64,000 bases of DNA from Mesorhizobium amorphae CCNWGS0123. Its GTDB lineage: Bacteria > Pseudomonadota > Alphaproteobacteria > Rhizobiales > Rhizobiaceae. The notes under the pieces were generated by a model. It was not told where the DNA came from. It saw only the letters and a program-made list of their open reading frames with translations, and made no database searches. Made by a program: the position numbers and the translations under genes. The stretch is from contig NZ_CP015318.1 of assembly GCF_001686985.1 (NCBI RefSeq), positions 2,416,001 through 2,480,000 of the forward strand, written 5' to 3'. Positions within the stretch are counted from its first letter, which is position 1. The number at the start of each line of letters is the position of its first letter. Below, one piece after another: positions 8,417 to 16,463 of the stretch.

Positions 8417-8470
8417 TTGACAGCACCGAAGGGCCAATTACTGTCCTGTGAGTGAAATTTGTTTCGTAAG
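8417..8470 (+). promoter_or_regulatory. tmm promoter with operator S2
   Basis: TTGACA at 8417-8422, a 16-bp spacer and TACTGT at 8439-8444 make a plausible housekeeping promoter. The operator (GAGTGAAATTT, G, TTTCGTAAG) occupies 8450-8470, right at the expected transcription start. It differs from the copy at 3470-3490 at two positions. Such placement fits repression by blocking initiation. Confidence 0.6.
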
Positions 8471-8517
8471 AGCAATTCCAGGAAAAGTGTGAAACGGTTT
8501 TCCGTCCGGAATTGCGT
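8470..8517. repeat. Rhizobial short palindromic repeat in tmm leader
   Basis: The element starts AGCAATTCCAGGAAAAGTG and ends in CCGGAATTGCG, forming an imperfect hairpin. A related longer copy lies at 41997-42068. It abuts the tmm operator and would be transcribed in the tmm 5' leader. The rest of the 320-bp gap 8234-8553 holds the regulator leader palindrome, the tmm promoter and the GGGAGG ribosome site at 8541-8546. Confidence 0.75.
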
Positions 8518-8553
8518 CAGACAAAAGTCGAAATCAGGAACGGGAGGTCCGCC

Positions 8554-9912
8554 ATGAAAAGTCGCGTTGCCGTCATCGGAGCCGGGCCGTCCGGCCTGGC
8601 GCAGCTCAGGGCCTTCAAGTCGGCCGCCGACAAGGGCGCCGAGATCCCCGAAGTCGTCTGTTTCGAAAAACAGTCCGACTGGGGCGGCCTGTGGAACTAC
8701 ACCTGGCGTACCGGCCTCGACGAGCATGGCGATCCGGTGCATGGCTCGATGTACCGCTACCTCTGGTCGAATGGGCCGAAGGAATGCCTCGAATTCGCCG
8801 ACTACACGTTCGAGGAGCATTTCGGCCGGCCGATCGGCTCCTACCCGCCGCGCGCCGTTTTGTGGGACTACATCAAGGGCCGTGTCGAGAAGTCAGGCCT
8901 GCGCCAATGGGTGCGCTTCAACAGCCCGGTGCGTATGGTCACCTTCTCGGACGAAACCAAAAAATTCACCGTCACCGCGCATGACCGCACCAACGACGTC
9001 ACCTACTCGGAAGAGTTCGACAACGTCGTCGTCGCCTCAGGGCACTTCTCCGTTCCGAACGTTCCCTATTTCGAAGGCTTTTCGACGTTCAACGGCCGCA
9101 TCCTGCACAGCCACGATTTCCGCGACGCCATGGAATTCAAGGGCAAGGACATACTGATCATCGGCCGTTCCTATTCGGCCGAGGATATCGGTTCGCAATG
9201 CTACAAATACGGCGCCAAATCGATCACCTCCAGCTACCGCTCCAAGCCGATGGGCTTCAAATGGCCGGAGAACTGGAAGGAAGTGCCGCTGCTGCAGAAG
9301 GTCGTCGGCAAGACGGCCCACTTCAAGGACGGCACCACCAAGGATGTCGACGCCATCATCCTGTGCACCGGCTATCTGCATTCCTTCCCGTTCCTCACGG
9401 ACGATCTGAAGCTCAAGACCGCCAACCGCATGTGGCCGGACGGTATCTATGAGGGTGTCGTCTGGGAGAAGAACCCGAAGCTCTCCTACATCGGCATGCA
9501 GGACCAGTTCTATACCTTCAACATGTTCGACGCGCAGGCCTGGTTCGCGCGTGACGTGATCATGGGCCGCATCAAACTGCCCTCGGCCGAGGCGATGGCG
9601 GCGCATGGCGCGAAATGGCGCGCTCGCGAGGAAACGCTCGAAGACGCCGAGCAGATGATCTGGTTCCAGGGCGACTACACCAAGGAATTGATGGACCAGA
9701 CCGACTATCCCGGCTTCGACGTCGAGGCGGTCAACCACACCTTCATGGAGTGGGAACACCACAAGATGGAAGACATTATGAGCTTCCGCGACCACGCCTA
9801 CCGCTCACTGATGACCGGCACCATGGCACCGCTGCACCATACGCCCTGGCTGCAGGCACTGGACGATTCGATGGAGAGCTATCTCGAGGTGAAGGGCGTG
9901 GCGGCGGAATAA
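8554..9912 (+). CDS. tmm: Trimethylamine monooxygenase (flavin-containing)
   Basis: The 452-residue protein closely resembles bacterial Tmm such as that of Methylocella silvestris. It has the FAD motif [12 protein letters not shown] (residues 7-18), the NADPH-binding region with [12 protein letters not shown], an FMO-type [11 protein letters not shown] segment, and the family-specific [17 protein letters not shown] stretch. It oxidises trimethylamine to TMAO with NADPH and oxygen in the cytoplasm. The start at 8554 has a GGGAGG ribosome site and matches the family N-terminus; longer starts upstream are unlikely. It converges on tmoV with a 17-bp gap. Regulation is predicted through operator S2. 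Confidence 0.96.
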   Translation: MKSRVAVIGAGPSGLAQLRAFKSAADKGAEIPEVVCFEKQSDWGGLWNYTWRTGLDEHGDPVHGSMYRYLWSNGPKECLEFADYTFEEHFGRPIGSYPPRAVLWDYIKGRVEKSGLRQWVRFNSPVRMVTFSDETKKFTVTAHDRTNDVTYSEEFDNVVVASGHFSVPNVPYFEGFSTFNGRILHSHDFRDAMEFKGKDILIIGRSYSAEDIGSQCYKYGAKSITSSYRSKPMGFKWPENWKEVPLLQKVVGKTAHFKDGTTKDVDAIILCTGYLHSFPFLTDDLKLKTANRMWPDGIYEGVVWEKNPKLSYIGMQDQFYTFNMFDAQAWFARDVIMGRIKLPSAEAMAAHGAKWRAREETLEDAEQMIWFQGDYTKELMDQTDYPGFDVEAVNHTFMEWEHHKMEDIMSFRDHAYRSLMTGTMAPLHHTPWLQALDDSMESYLEVKGVAAE

Positions 9913-9929
9913 CCGTCGCGCCCAGCGGC

Positions 9930-11909
9930 CTATCCCAGCCTTGCCCGTGCCTTCGCCGTCCAGGCGCTGAACAGTCGGTCGGCGACGATGCCGATGAAGG
10001 CGATGGCGAGACCGGCGACGATGCCGCGGCCGGAATCGGCCTTGGACAGGGCGATGAACACCTCCTGGCCGAGATCGCGCGTGCCGACCATGGCGCAGAT
10101 GATGATCATCGCCAGCGCCATCAATATGGTCTGGTTGACGCCGAGCATGATCTCGGGCAGCGCCAGCGGCAGTTGCACGCGAAAGAAGGTCTGGCGCGGG
10201 GTGCAGCCCGAAACCTTGGCCGCTTCGATCAGTGCCGGCGGCACCTGGCGGATGCCGTGATTGGTGTAGCGGATGGCCGGCACGACGGCGAAGGCGACGG
10301 TGGCGATCATGGCGGTGACGTCGCCGACCCGGAACAGCATCACCACCGGAATGATGAAGCAGAAGGACGGCAGCACCTGCAGCGTGTCGATGATTGGTGT
10401 CACGGTCTTTTCGAAACGATCGCTGCGTGACGCCATCAGCCCGATCGGAATGCCGATCAGGCACGAGATGAAGGCCGAGAGGCCGCAGAGATAGACCGTC
10501 GCCATGGTCTTTTCCCACAGCCCGGTGATGGCGCAGAAGGCGGTCAGCGCCGCAACCAGGAAGGCCAGGCGCAGGCCGGAAAGCTGGTAGCCGGCAAGGC
10601 CGAGCAGGAATACGGCACCCAGCCACGGAAAGCCCTCGCAGAAGGCGCGCACCGGGTTCAGCACGTTGAGGATCAGCGCCACGCGAAACGCTTCGATCGT
10701 GTCGAAGAAGTTGATCGTCACCCAGCTCACCGCCGCCTTCCACAAAGGCGCGGTGGTGAAGGTGATCGCCTTCGGCACCGCGGCGAAAGCCGGCACAGAC
10801 AGGCTAAGCAACGTGGTCGCGGCAAGGATGGCAACGGCCAGCGTCAGATTGGGATAGCGGCGCCAGAAGTCCGGGCTTGCCGCCTGATAGATCTGGCCCT
10901 GCGCATGATTGTGGGCAATGGCCTGGCTCAGCCGGTCGAGCGCAATCGCCAGCGCCACGATGGCAAGGCCCGCTTCCATCGCCTCGCCGACCTTCAGCGC
11001 GCGCAGCGCCAGAAGCACGTCGTAGCCGAGGCCGCCGGCGCCGATCATCGAGGCGATGATCACCATGTTGAGCGCCAGCATGATGACCTGGTTGACGCCG
11101 ACCATCAGCGTCGGCCGCGCCGAAGGCAGCAGCACCCGCCACAGTTTCTGCCGTGCCGTGCAGCCGGCCATCTCGCTGAAATCGTCGATCTCCGACGGCA
11201 CCCGCGCCAGCCCCAGCATCGTTGCCCGCACCATCGGCGGCGTGGCGAAGATGGCGGTGGCGATCATCGCCGAAACCGGGCTGTTGCCGAACAGAAGCAG
11301 CATCGGGATCAGATAGGCGAAGGTCGGGATCGTCTGCATGAGGTCGAGGGCAGGGGAGATGATGAGCCGCTCGGCCCAGGGCTTGCGCCAGGCCCAGATG
11401 CCGACGAACAGGCCGGTGACGATGCAGAACGGCACCGCGATCGAGATCAGCCCGAGCGTCAGCATGGCGCTGGTCCATTGGCCGAACAGCGCGATGTAGG
11501 CAAAGCAGCCGCCGACCAGCACGCCAAGCTTCCAGCCGCCGGCGGCGCGCCCGGCCAGGTATGCGGCGGCGCACACGCCGACCCACGACAGGCGGGGCAG
11601 CGCAAAAGCTTCCGCGCCGTGGCCGATCTTGAAATTCTTGGCCAGAAGATTGAGCGCGAAATCGAGCGGCACGCCGAGCACCGCGGTGATCGAGCGCGTC
11701 AGCCAGGAGAAATTCGACTTCACCCAGCGCATCAGCGCGCTGATCCAGTCGGCGACCGGGACAACCGCTTCGGTTGGATAGTTGACGGCCCACGGCATTC
11801 TGTCCTGCAGCAGGAACACCACAAGCACTGCGATCAGCGCGAGCGCCCAGATCGCCAGCCAGCGTTGGACCGGCGGCCTCGCTGCGCTGGCGCTTGCCGT
11901 CACCGTCAT
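9930..11909 (-). CDS. tmoV: TMAO/quaternary-amine ABC transporter permease with two fused permease domains
   Basis: The 659-residue membrane protein contains two binding-protein-dependent permease domains in tandem. The EAA-type segments are ARVPSEIDDFSEMAGCTARQKLWRVLLPSARPT in the first half and RQVPPALIEAAKVSGCTPRQTFFRVQLPLALPE in the second. This duplication matches TmoV, the large permease of the TMAO importer described in Ruegeria, and distinguishes it from single-domain ProW. Its start overlaps the tmoW stop by 4 bp (11906-11909). It is the last gene of tmoXWV and converges with tmm. Substrate could be TMAO or another methylated compound such as choline or betaine, but adjacency to tmm favours TMAO. 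Confidence 0.85.
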   Translation of the reverse strand: MTVTASASAARPPVQRWLAIWALALIAVLVVFLLQDRMPWAVNYPTEAVVPVADWISALMRWVKSNFSWLTRSITAVLGVPLDFALNLLAKNFKIGHGAEAFALPRLSWVGVCAAAYLAGRAAGGWKLGVLVGGCFAYIALFGQWTSAMLTLGLISIAVPFCIVTGLFVGIWAWRKPWAERLIISPALDLMQTIPTFAYLIPMLLLFGNSPVSAMIATAIFATPPMVRATMLGLARVPSEIDDFSEMAGCTARQKLWRVLLPSARPTLMVGVNQVIMLALNMVIIASMIGAGGLGYDVLLALRALKVGEAMEAGLAIVALAIALDRLSQAIAHNHAQGQIYQAASPDFWRRYPNLTLAVAILAATTLLSLSVPAFAAVPKAITFTTAPLWKAAVSWVTINFFDTIEAFRVALILNVLNPVRAFCEGFPWLGAVFLLGLAGYQLSGLRLAFLVAALTAFCAITGLWEKTMATVYLCGLSAFISCLIGIPIGLMASRSDRFEKTVTPIIDTLQVLPSFCFIIPVVMLFRVGDVTAMIATVAFAVVPAIRYTNHGIRQVPPALIEAAKVSGCTPRQTFFRVQLPLALPEIMLGVNQTILMALAMIIICAMVGTRDLGQEVFIALSKADSGRGIVAGLAIAFIGIVADRLFSAWTAKARARLG

Positions 11910-12985
11910 GCGCCGGCTCTCTTGTGCTCGATGCCGGCCAGCAGATCGATCACCGCTTGCGGCGTCACTTCGCCGATCGGCTTGCCGGTGCCGTTGACCA
12001 CCGCGAACGGCTTGCCGGCGGAAACGATGCTTGCTGAAAAGCTGGCGATCTTGGCGTCCGGCGCCACAGTGCCGCCGTGGTCGCTACCATCGCAGGCACG
12101 CATCAGGCTGCGCGCCGAGATTACCTTGGCGCGGTCGACGTCGCGGGTGAATTCGGCGACATAGTCGGTCGCCGGATTGACCACCAGCTCCTCCGGCGTG
12201 CCGATCTGGATGACCTCGCCGTCCTTCATGATGGCGATGCGGTCGGCGAGCCTTATCGCCTCGTCGAAATCATGGGTGATGAAGACGATGGTCTTGTGCA
12301 GCATGGTCTGCAGCCGCATCAGTTCGTCCTGCATCTCGCGGCGGATCAGCGGATCGAGCGCCGAGAACGGCTCGTCGAGGAACCAGATCTCCGGTTTGGT
12401 GGCGAGGCTGCGGGCGATGCCGACGCGCTGCTGCTGGCCGCCGGAAAGCTCGCGCGGATAGAAATGCTCGCGGCCGCGCAGGCCGACAAGCTCGATGACT
12501 TCCTGCGCCCGCTTCTCGCGTGTCGGCCGGTCCTGACCTTGAATGCTCAGAGGAAAGGCGATGTTGTCGAGTACATTGAGATGCGGCAGCAGCGCGAAAT
12601 TCTGGAACACCATGCCCATGCGGTGGCGCCTGAGTTCGATCAGCGCCGCGTCCGAAATCTTCAGCAGATCCTTGCCTTCGAATTCGACCTTGCCATGGGT
12701 CGGCTCGACAAGCCGCGACATGCAGCGCACCAGCGTTGACTTGCCCGACCCGGAAAGCCCCATGATGATGAAGATCTCGCCCTGGCGTATTTCGAGATCG
12801 ACGGCGCGCACAGCGCCGACCAGGCCGGCCGCTGCGATGTCGGCAGGGCTGGCCTTGCCGTCGCGCTGGCGAATGAAATCGGCCGCGTTCGACCCGAACA
12901 GCTTCCAGACATTGCGGCAGGCAAGTTTTATTGGACGGGCATCCTTCGGCACGCCAACTGCCTGCGATTCAGTCGCTTCCGTCAT
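11906..12985 (-). CDS. tmoW: TMAO/quaternary-amine ABC transporter ATPase
   Basis: The 359-residue protein is an OpuAA/ProV-type ATPase. The long N-terminal stretch before the nucleotide-binding domain is typical of this group. Walker A (GLSGSGKST) includes Lys82, the signature is LSGGQQQRVGIARSLA, and Walker B is IWFLDEPFSALDP. The C-terminal 90 residues look like a single CBS-type regulatory domain. It energises the importer formed by the fused permease (tmoV) and binding protein (tmoX). A 74-bp gap separates it from tmoX. Confidence 0.87.
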   Translation of the reverse strand: MTEATESQAVGVPKDARPIKLACRNVWKLFGSNAADFIRQRDGKASPADIAAAGLVGAVRAVDLEIRQGEIFIIMGLSGSGKSTLVRCMSRLVEPTHGKVEFEGKDLLKISDAALIELRRHRMGMVFQNFALLPHLNVLDNIAFPLSIQGQDRPTREKRAQEVIELVGLRGREHFYPRELSGGQQQRVGIARSLATKPEIWFLDEPFSALDPLIRREMQDELMRLQTMLHKTIVFITHDFDEAIRLADRIAIMKDGEVIQIGTPEELVVNPATDYVAEFTRDVDRAKVISARSLMRACDGSDHGGTVAPDAKIASFSASIVSAGKPFAVVNGTGKPIGEVTPQAVIDLLAGIEHKRAGA

Positions 12986-13059
12986 CCAATGGTCCTTCTG
13001 GAAAATGGGACAGAGACCCGGCGGCTAGGGCCGGATCCCGTGGCTTCCAGTTGGAACGA

Positions 13060-14034
13060 TCACTGCGCCCAGGCTTTCCAGTCGGCTTCGTGGGCGGCGA
13101 TCCAGGCGGCGGCGACCTCTTCCGGCGTCTTGCCGTCGAGATCGATCTCGCCACTCATCTTGTTGAGTTCGTCGGTGTCGACCGTGTAGGCCTTGGCCAC
13201 CTTGTAGGCGACCGGCCATTTGTCCTTCATGCCGGCCCAGGAATACTTCCAGATCTCGCCATGCGGCTTGCCGCAATCGTATTTGGCGTCCGGGTTCGTG
13301 CCCCATTTCGGGTCGGTATAGCACTCCGGCGTGTATTCGGGGAATTGCACCCATTCGCCCTTGTACTTGGCCGGCGCCCAGTGCGGCGAATAGATCCACA
13401 GCATGATCGGCGCCTTGCGCTGGTAGGCCGAGTCCAGCTCGGCGAACATCGCCGCATCGGTGCCGGCATGGATGACGGTGAAGGGCAGTTTCAGCGCCTC
13501 GACGCGTTCGTCGTCAAAGCCTTCCCAGGTCACCGGGCCGCCGACATAGCGGCCCTTCGGCGTCGTCTCGGCCGTCGAGAAGGCTTCGGCGCATTTCGGA
13601 TCCTTCAGCGCTTCCCAGTTCGGCAGGCCCGGGCATTTCTCCTTCATGTATTCGGGGAACCACCATTCTTCCTTGGCCTTGGGGCCGAGCGCGCCGAGGC
13701 GTTCGGTCTGGCCGGTGGCGTCGGAGGCCTTCATGGCCTCGCCGGCGGTCGTGTCCCAGAATTCCAGGCCGACATCGAGATCGCCATTGGTCAGGCCGGT
13801 GGTCAGGCTGGAGAGGTAGTCGGCGGTCGGATATTCGACCGTGTAGCCGAGCTTTTCGAGGATGCCGCCAAGGATCTTGGCGTTGAGGTTGACGCTGGTC
13901 CAGTCGAACAGCGCGATCTTGATCGGGTCGTTGGATTCCGGCGCCGCTGCATGGGCCGGTGGGGTCAGCGCGCTTGCCGCGGCAAGCGCAAGTGCTCCCA
14001 TTGAGAATTTCGAAATCACGCTGCGAAGTAACAT
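13060..14034 (-). CDS. tmoX: TMAO/quaternary-amine periplasmic binding protein
   Basis: The 324-residue protein starts with a Sec-type signal peptide (about residues 1-30, ending AHA). The mature part is an OpuAC-like glycine-betaine/choline-type binding domain. It is rich in tryptophan-containing motifs expected for a cage around a trimethylammonium group: LEFWDT, EEWWFPE, VTWEGF and WIYSPHWAP. Several cysteines in the C-terminal half (PECYTDP, KYDCGKP) may form a disulfide. AGGAGA precedes the ATG. First gene of tmoXWV; assignment to TMAO rests on homology to TmoX and on the neighbouring tmm gene. Confidence 0.85.
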   Translation of the reverse strand: MLLRSVISKFSMGALALAAASALTPPAHAAAPESNDPIKIALFDWTSVNLNAKILGGILEKLGYTVEYPTADYLSSLTTGLTNGDLDVGLEFWDTTAGEAMKASDATGQTERLGALGPKAKEEWWFPEYMKEKCPGLPNWEALKDPKCAEAFSTAETTPKGRYVGGPVTWEGFDDERVEALKLPFTVIHAGTDAAMFAELDSAYQRKAPIMLWIYSPHWAPAKYKGEWVQFPEYTPECYTDPKWGTNPDAKYDCGKPHGEIWKYSWAGMKDKWPVAYKVAKAYTVDTDELNKMSGEIDLDGKTPEEVAAAWIAAHEADWKAWAQ

Positions 14035-14351
14035 GCTCGTTCTCCTGTCAAGCCGTGTGGAAATTATCGCTCGTTCCCGTCTTCTTGTGTTTTGATTTCA
14101 TTGTGTTGGCAAAAGCCGCAGGCGCGCAAGGCGCCAATGCATTGATTGTCGGGCAGGCGCGGGGGAATTGGTGAAAATTGGATTCCGGAGGAAGCCGAGG
14201 GACGCCGTCATGACTGCCGGCGGGCTGCTGCCGAAGCAGTCATCAACGGGTCGATCGCCACTTCCGCGGCGCTCCGAAACGTCCCAACCATCGAGATGGT
14301 CCCACAATCCCCAGCCACCAGCACCGCAAACCGTCCGGCTTGCCGCAACCG

Positions 14352-14366
14352 TTTCATGGGATGAAA
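14352..14366. promoter_or_regulatory. Palindrome upstream of tmoX
   Basis: TTTCATgggATGAAA is a perfect 6-bp inverted repeat 318 bp before tmoX, and its right half continues as ATGAAATTAT, the same ten bases as in operator S3. A second loosely similar stretch, GTGAAAATTGGATTCC, starts at 14171. Apart from these and the AGGAGA ribosome site, nothing else was found in the 397-bp gap 14035-14431. Assignment to the methylamine regulon is weak. Confidence 0.25.
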
Positions 14367-14431
14367 TTATATATACCAACGTTCATGCCGCGCAACGCAT
14401 AAAGCCCCTCGGCAGTGTCTCAGTTTGAAAT

Positions 14432-14677
14432 TCACTGACCCAAGTCGGTGCCGCCGTCCGGCGATCTGCTCGCCAGGACCTCATCCGTCAGAAGCCTCGC
14501 AAGATGGTCGCGGCTCATGCCCAACGTTTGCTTGAGAAACAACAGGAACACGCGCGCCCTGTCTGTTGACAGGCCGCTCGCCTCTGCCTGGGCGATTACC
14601 TCTTGCTGATGCTCTATCCGCTGTTCGAGCTCGCGGATGTACTGCTCGACCCTGGCGATGTCGTCCTCGATGCGCAT
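14432..14677 (-). CDS. Small coiled-coil hypothetical protein (81 aa)
   Basis: Function not recognised. Residues 1-35 are rich in Glu, Arg, Gln and Ile with heptad-like spacing (ARVEQYIRELEQRIEHQQEVIAQAE), suggesting a short coiled coil. The central LFLKQTLGMSRDHLARLL stretch should be helical. No signal peptide or membrane segment is present. The gene stands alone between tmoX and the SDR pair, on the same strand as both. Small proteins of this look are common singletons in rhizobia. Confidence 0.6.
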   Translation of the reverse strand: MRIEDDIARVEQYIRELEQRIEHQQEVIAQAEASGLSTDRARVFLLFLKQTLGMSRDHLARLLTDEVLASRSPDGGTDLGQ

Positions 14678-14778
14678 GCCACGATGATGGCGGCAGAGAT
14701 AAACAAAAGCTAGGGGTGCGATCGGCGACCCGTCACCGGCTTGCCGGTCGGCGGTCGCTCAAGGCACGATCAGCCTGC

Positions 14779-15564
14779 TCACGACATGATCAGGCCGCCA
14801 TCGACATTGATGGTCTGGCCGGTGATGTAGGTCGCATCGTCGCTGGCCAGGAAGCTGACCAGGCCGGAGACGTCCTCGCCGCTGCCGGCGCGGCCCATGG
14901 GGATGTTCCTCACCCATTCCGCCATCAACTCGCCCGGCTTGTAGTCGCCCATCAACCTGCCCCAGGCGGCATCGTTGTAGGCCCACATGTCGGTGTCGAT
15001 GATGCCGGGGCAGATGGCGTTGACGGTGATCTTCTCCTTGGCCACTTCCTTGGCCAGGCTCTGGGTGATGCCGACGACGCCGAATTTCGATGCCGCATAA
15101 TGCGGCGTATAGATAAAACCCTGCCGCGCCTGGCCCGACGCGGTGTTGATCAGCCGGCCGCCGTCGCCGTGTTTGCGCATGTGCGCGATCGCCTCCTGGC
15201 AGCACAAGAACACGCCCTTGGTGTTCACTGCCATCACCTTGTCCCATTCGGCCTCGGTCATGGCTTCGATCCGGGCGATGGTGATGACGCCGGCATTCTG
15301 CACGGATATGTCGACGCGGCCGAATTGTTGTTCGGCGAGGTCGTAAAGTGCGGCGACTTCGTCCTTCTTGGTCACGTCCATCCGCATCGAAGCGACCTTC
15401 GCGCCCGCCGCCTTCAGGCTGGCCGCGACTTCGTCGACGCGCGGGTCGATGGCGCTGACGACGACCGCCGCACCTTCGGCCGCGAAACGCTTGGCCATCG
15501 CCGCACCAATGCCGCCGCTGGCGCCCGTGATGACCGCGGTCTTTCCTTCAAAACGCCTCTGCAC
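14779..15564 (-). CDS. SDR-family NAD(P)-dependent dehydrogenase
   Basis: This classical short-chain dehydrogenase has 261 residues. It shows the cofactor motif TGASGGIG at about residues 13-20, the NAG motif (VQNAG), the catalytic YAASK (Tyr about 158, Lys about 162), and the C-terminal GQTINVDGG. It resembles sorbitol- or butanediol-type dehydrogenases. I chose the GTG at 15564: it has a GGAGA ribosome site, lies 11 bp after the preceding SDR stop, and gives the normal family length, although the frame stays open much further upstream. It likely oxidises a polyol or sugar imported by the adjacent ABC transporter. Confidence 0.88.
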   Translation of the reverse strand: MQRRFEGKTAVITGASGGIGAAMAKRFAAEGAAVVVSAIDPRVDEVAASLKAAGAKVASMRMDVTKKDEVAALYDLAEQQFGRVDISVQNAGVITIARIEAMTEAEWDKVMAVNTKGVFLCCQEAIAHMRKHGDGGRLINTASGQARQGFIYTPHYAASKFGVVGITQSLAKEVAKEKITVNAICPGIIDTDMWAYNDAAWGRLMGDYKPGELMAEWVRNIPMGRAGSGEDVSGLVSFLASDDATYITGQTINVDGGLIMS

Positions 15565-15575
15565 TTCTAGTTCTC

Positions 15576-16340
15576 CTACCAGCAGACAAAGCCGCCATCG
15601 ACGATCAGGTCGATGCCGGTGACGAAACTCGAAGCGCGGCTGGCCAGGAACACGGTCGGGCCGACCATTTCCTCCGGCATCGCCATGCGCCCCATCGGTG
15701 TGTCGCGCTCGAAGATCTTGACCTGGTCGGCGACCTCCGGCCGCTTGTTCATTGGCGTCAGCGTGTAGCCGGGGCTCACCACATTGACGCGCAGGCCGCG
15801 ATCCGCCCATTCCATGGCGAGGCTCTTCGACATGTGGATGACGGCGGCCTTCGAGGAATTGTAGTGCGCCTGGGTCAGGCCTCGATTGACGATCGACCCC
15901 GACATCGAGGCGATGTTGATGATCGAGCCCTTGCGCCGCTTGAGCATCGCGCGCGCCTCGGCCTGGCAGGACAGGAACACGCCGCTGACATTGACGTCGT
16001 AGATTTTCTGCCATGTCTCCAGCGGCAGCGTCTCGGCCGGTTCGGCGCCGGCGATGCCGGCATTGTTGACGGCTATCGTCAGCGCGCCGAGTTCGTTTTC
16101 GGTACGCTCGACCGCTGCCGCAAGATCGTCTTCCGAGGTCACCGTGCCGGTCAGCACGAGCGTCTTGCGGCCGAGTGCGGTGATCCTTTGCGCCGTTTCG
16201 TCCAGCCCACCCTTGGAGGTGTGGCCGAAGCAGGCGATATCGGCACCGGCTTCCGCAAGCCCGATGGCGATCGCTTGGCCAATGCCGCTGCCGGCGCCGG
16301 TCACCAGCGCCACATTTCCGTTGAGATCGAATAATGTCAT
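15576..16340 (-). CDS. SDR-family NAD(P)-dependent dehydrogenase
   Basis: The 254-residue protein has TGAGSGIG (about residues 15-22), NNAG, the YNSSK active-site motif (Tyr about 162) and the FVTGIDLIVDGG C-terminus. It resembles polyol dehydrogenases such as threitol or sorbitol dehydrogenase. It is followed after 11 bp by a second SDR, so both probably act on one substrate or its successive products. A 123-bp gap containing a hairpin separates it from the ABC ATPase gene upstream. Exact substrate unknown. Confidence 0.88.
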   Translation of the reverse strand: MTLFDLNGNVALVTGAGSGIGQAIAIGLAEAGADIACFGHTSKGGLDETAQRITALGRKTLVLTGTVTSEDDLAAAVERTENELGALTIAVNNAGIAGAEPAETLPLETWQKIYDVNVSGVFLSCQAEARAMLKRRKGSIINIASMSGSIVNRGLTQAHYNSSKAAVIHMSKSLAMEWADRGLRVNVVSPGYTLTPMNKRPEVADQVKIFERDTPMGRMAMPEEMVGPTVFLASRASSFVTGIDLIVDGGFVCW

Positions 16341-16383
16341 CGTCGGTTCCTCTCCTCCAACCGCCGGAATTCCTCAAAGGGAA

Positions 16384-16408
16384 GGGGCGCCAGTCCTGCT
16401 GGCGCCCC
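16384..16408 (-). other. Intercistronic GC-rich hairpin
   Basis: A perfect 10-bp inverted repeat (GGGGCGCCAG and CTGGCGCCCC) with a 5-base loop lies between the ABC ATPase and the SDR genes. There is no clear T tract on the minus strand after it. It could attenuate transcription or stabilise the transporter mRNA. Confidence 0.5.
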
Positions 16409-16463
16409 GCGCGGTCCGGTGCCTGGGAGGGTATCACCTGCTGCGCTTTGTTCCGATTGCTTT

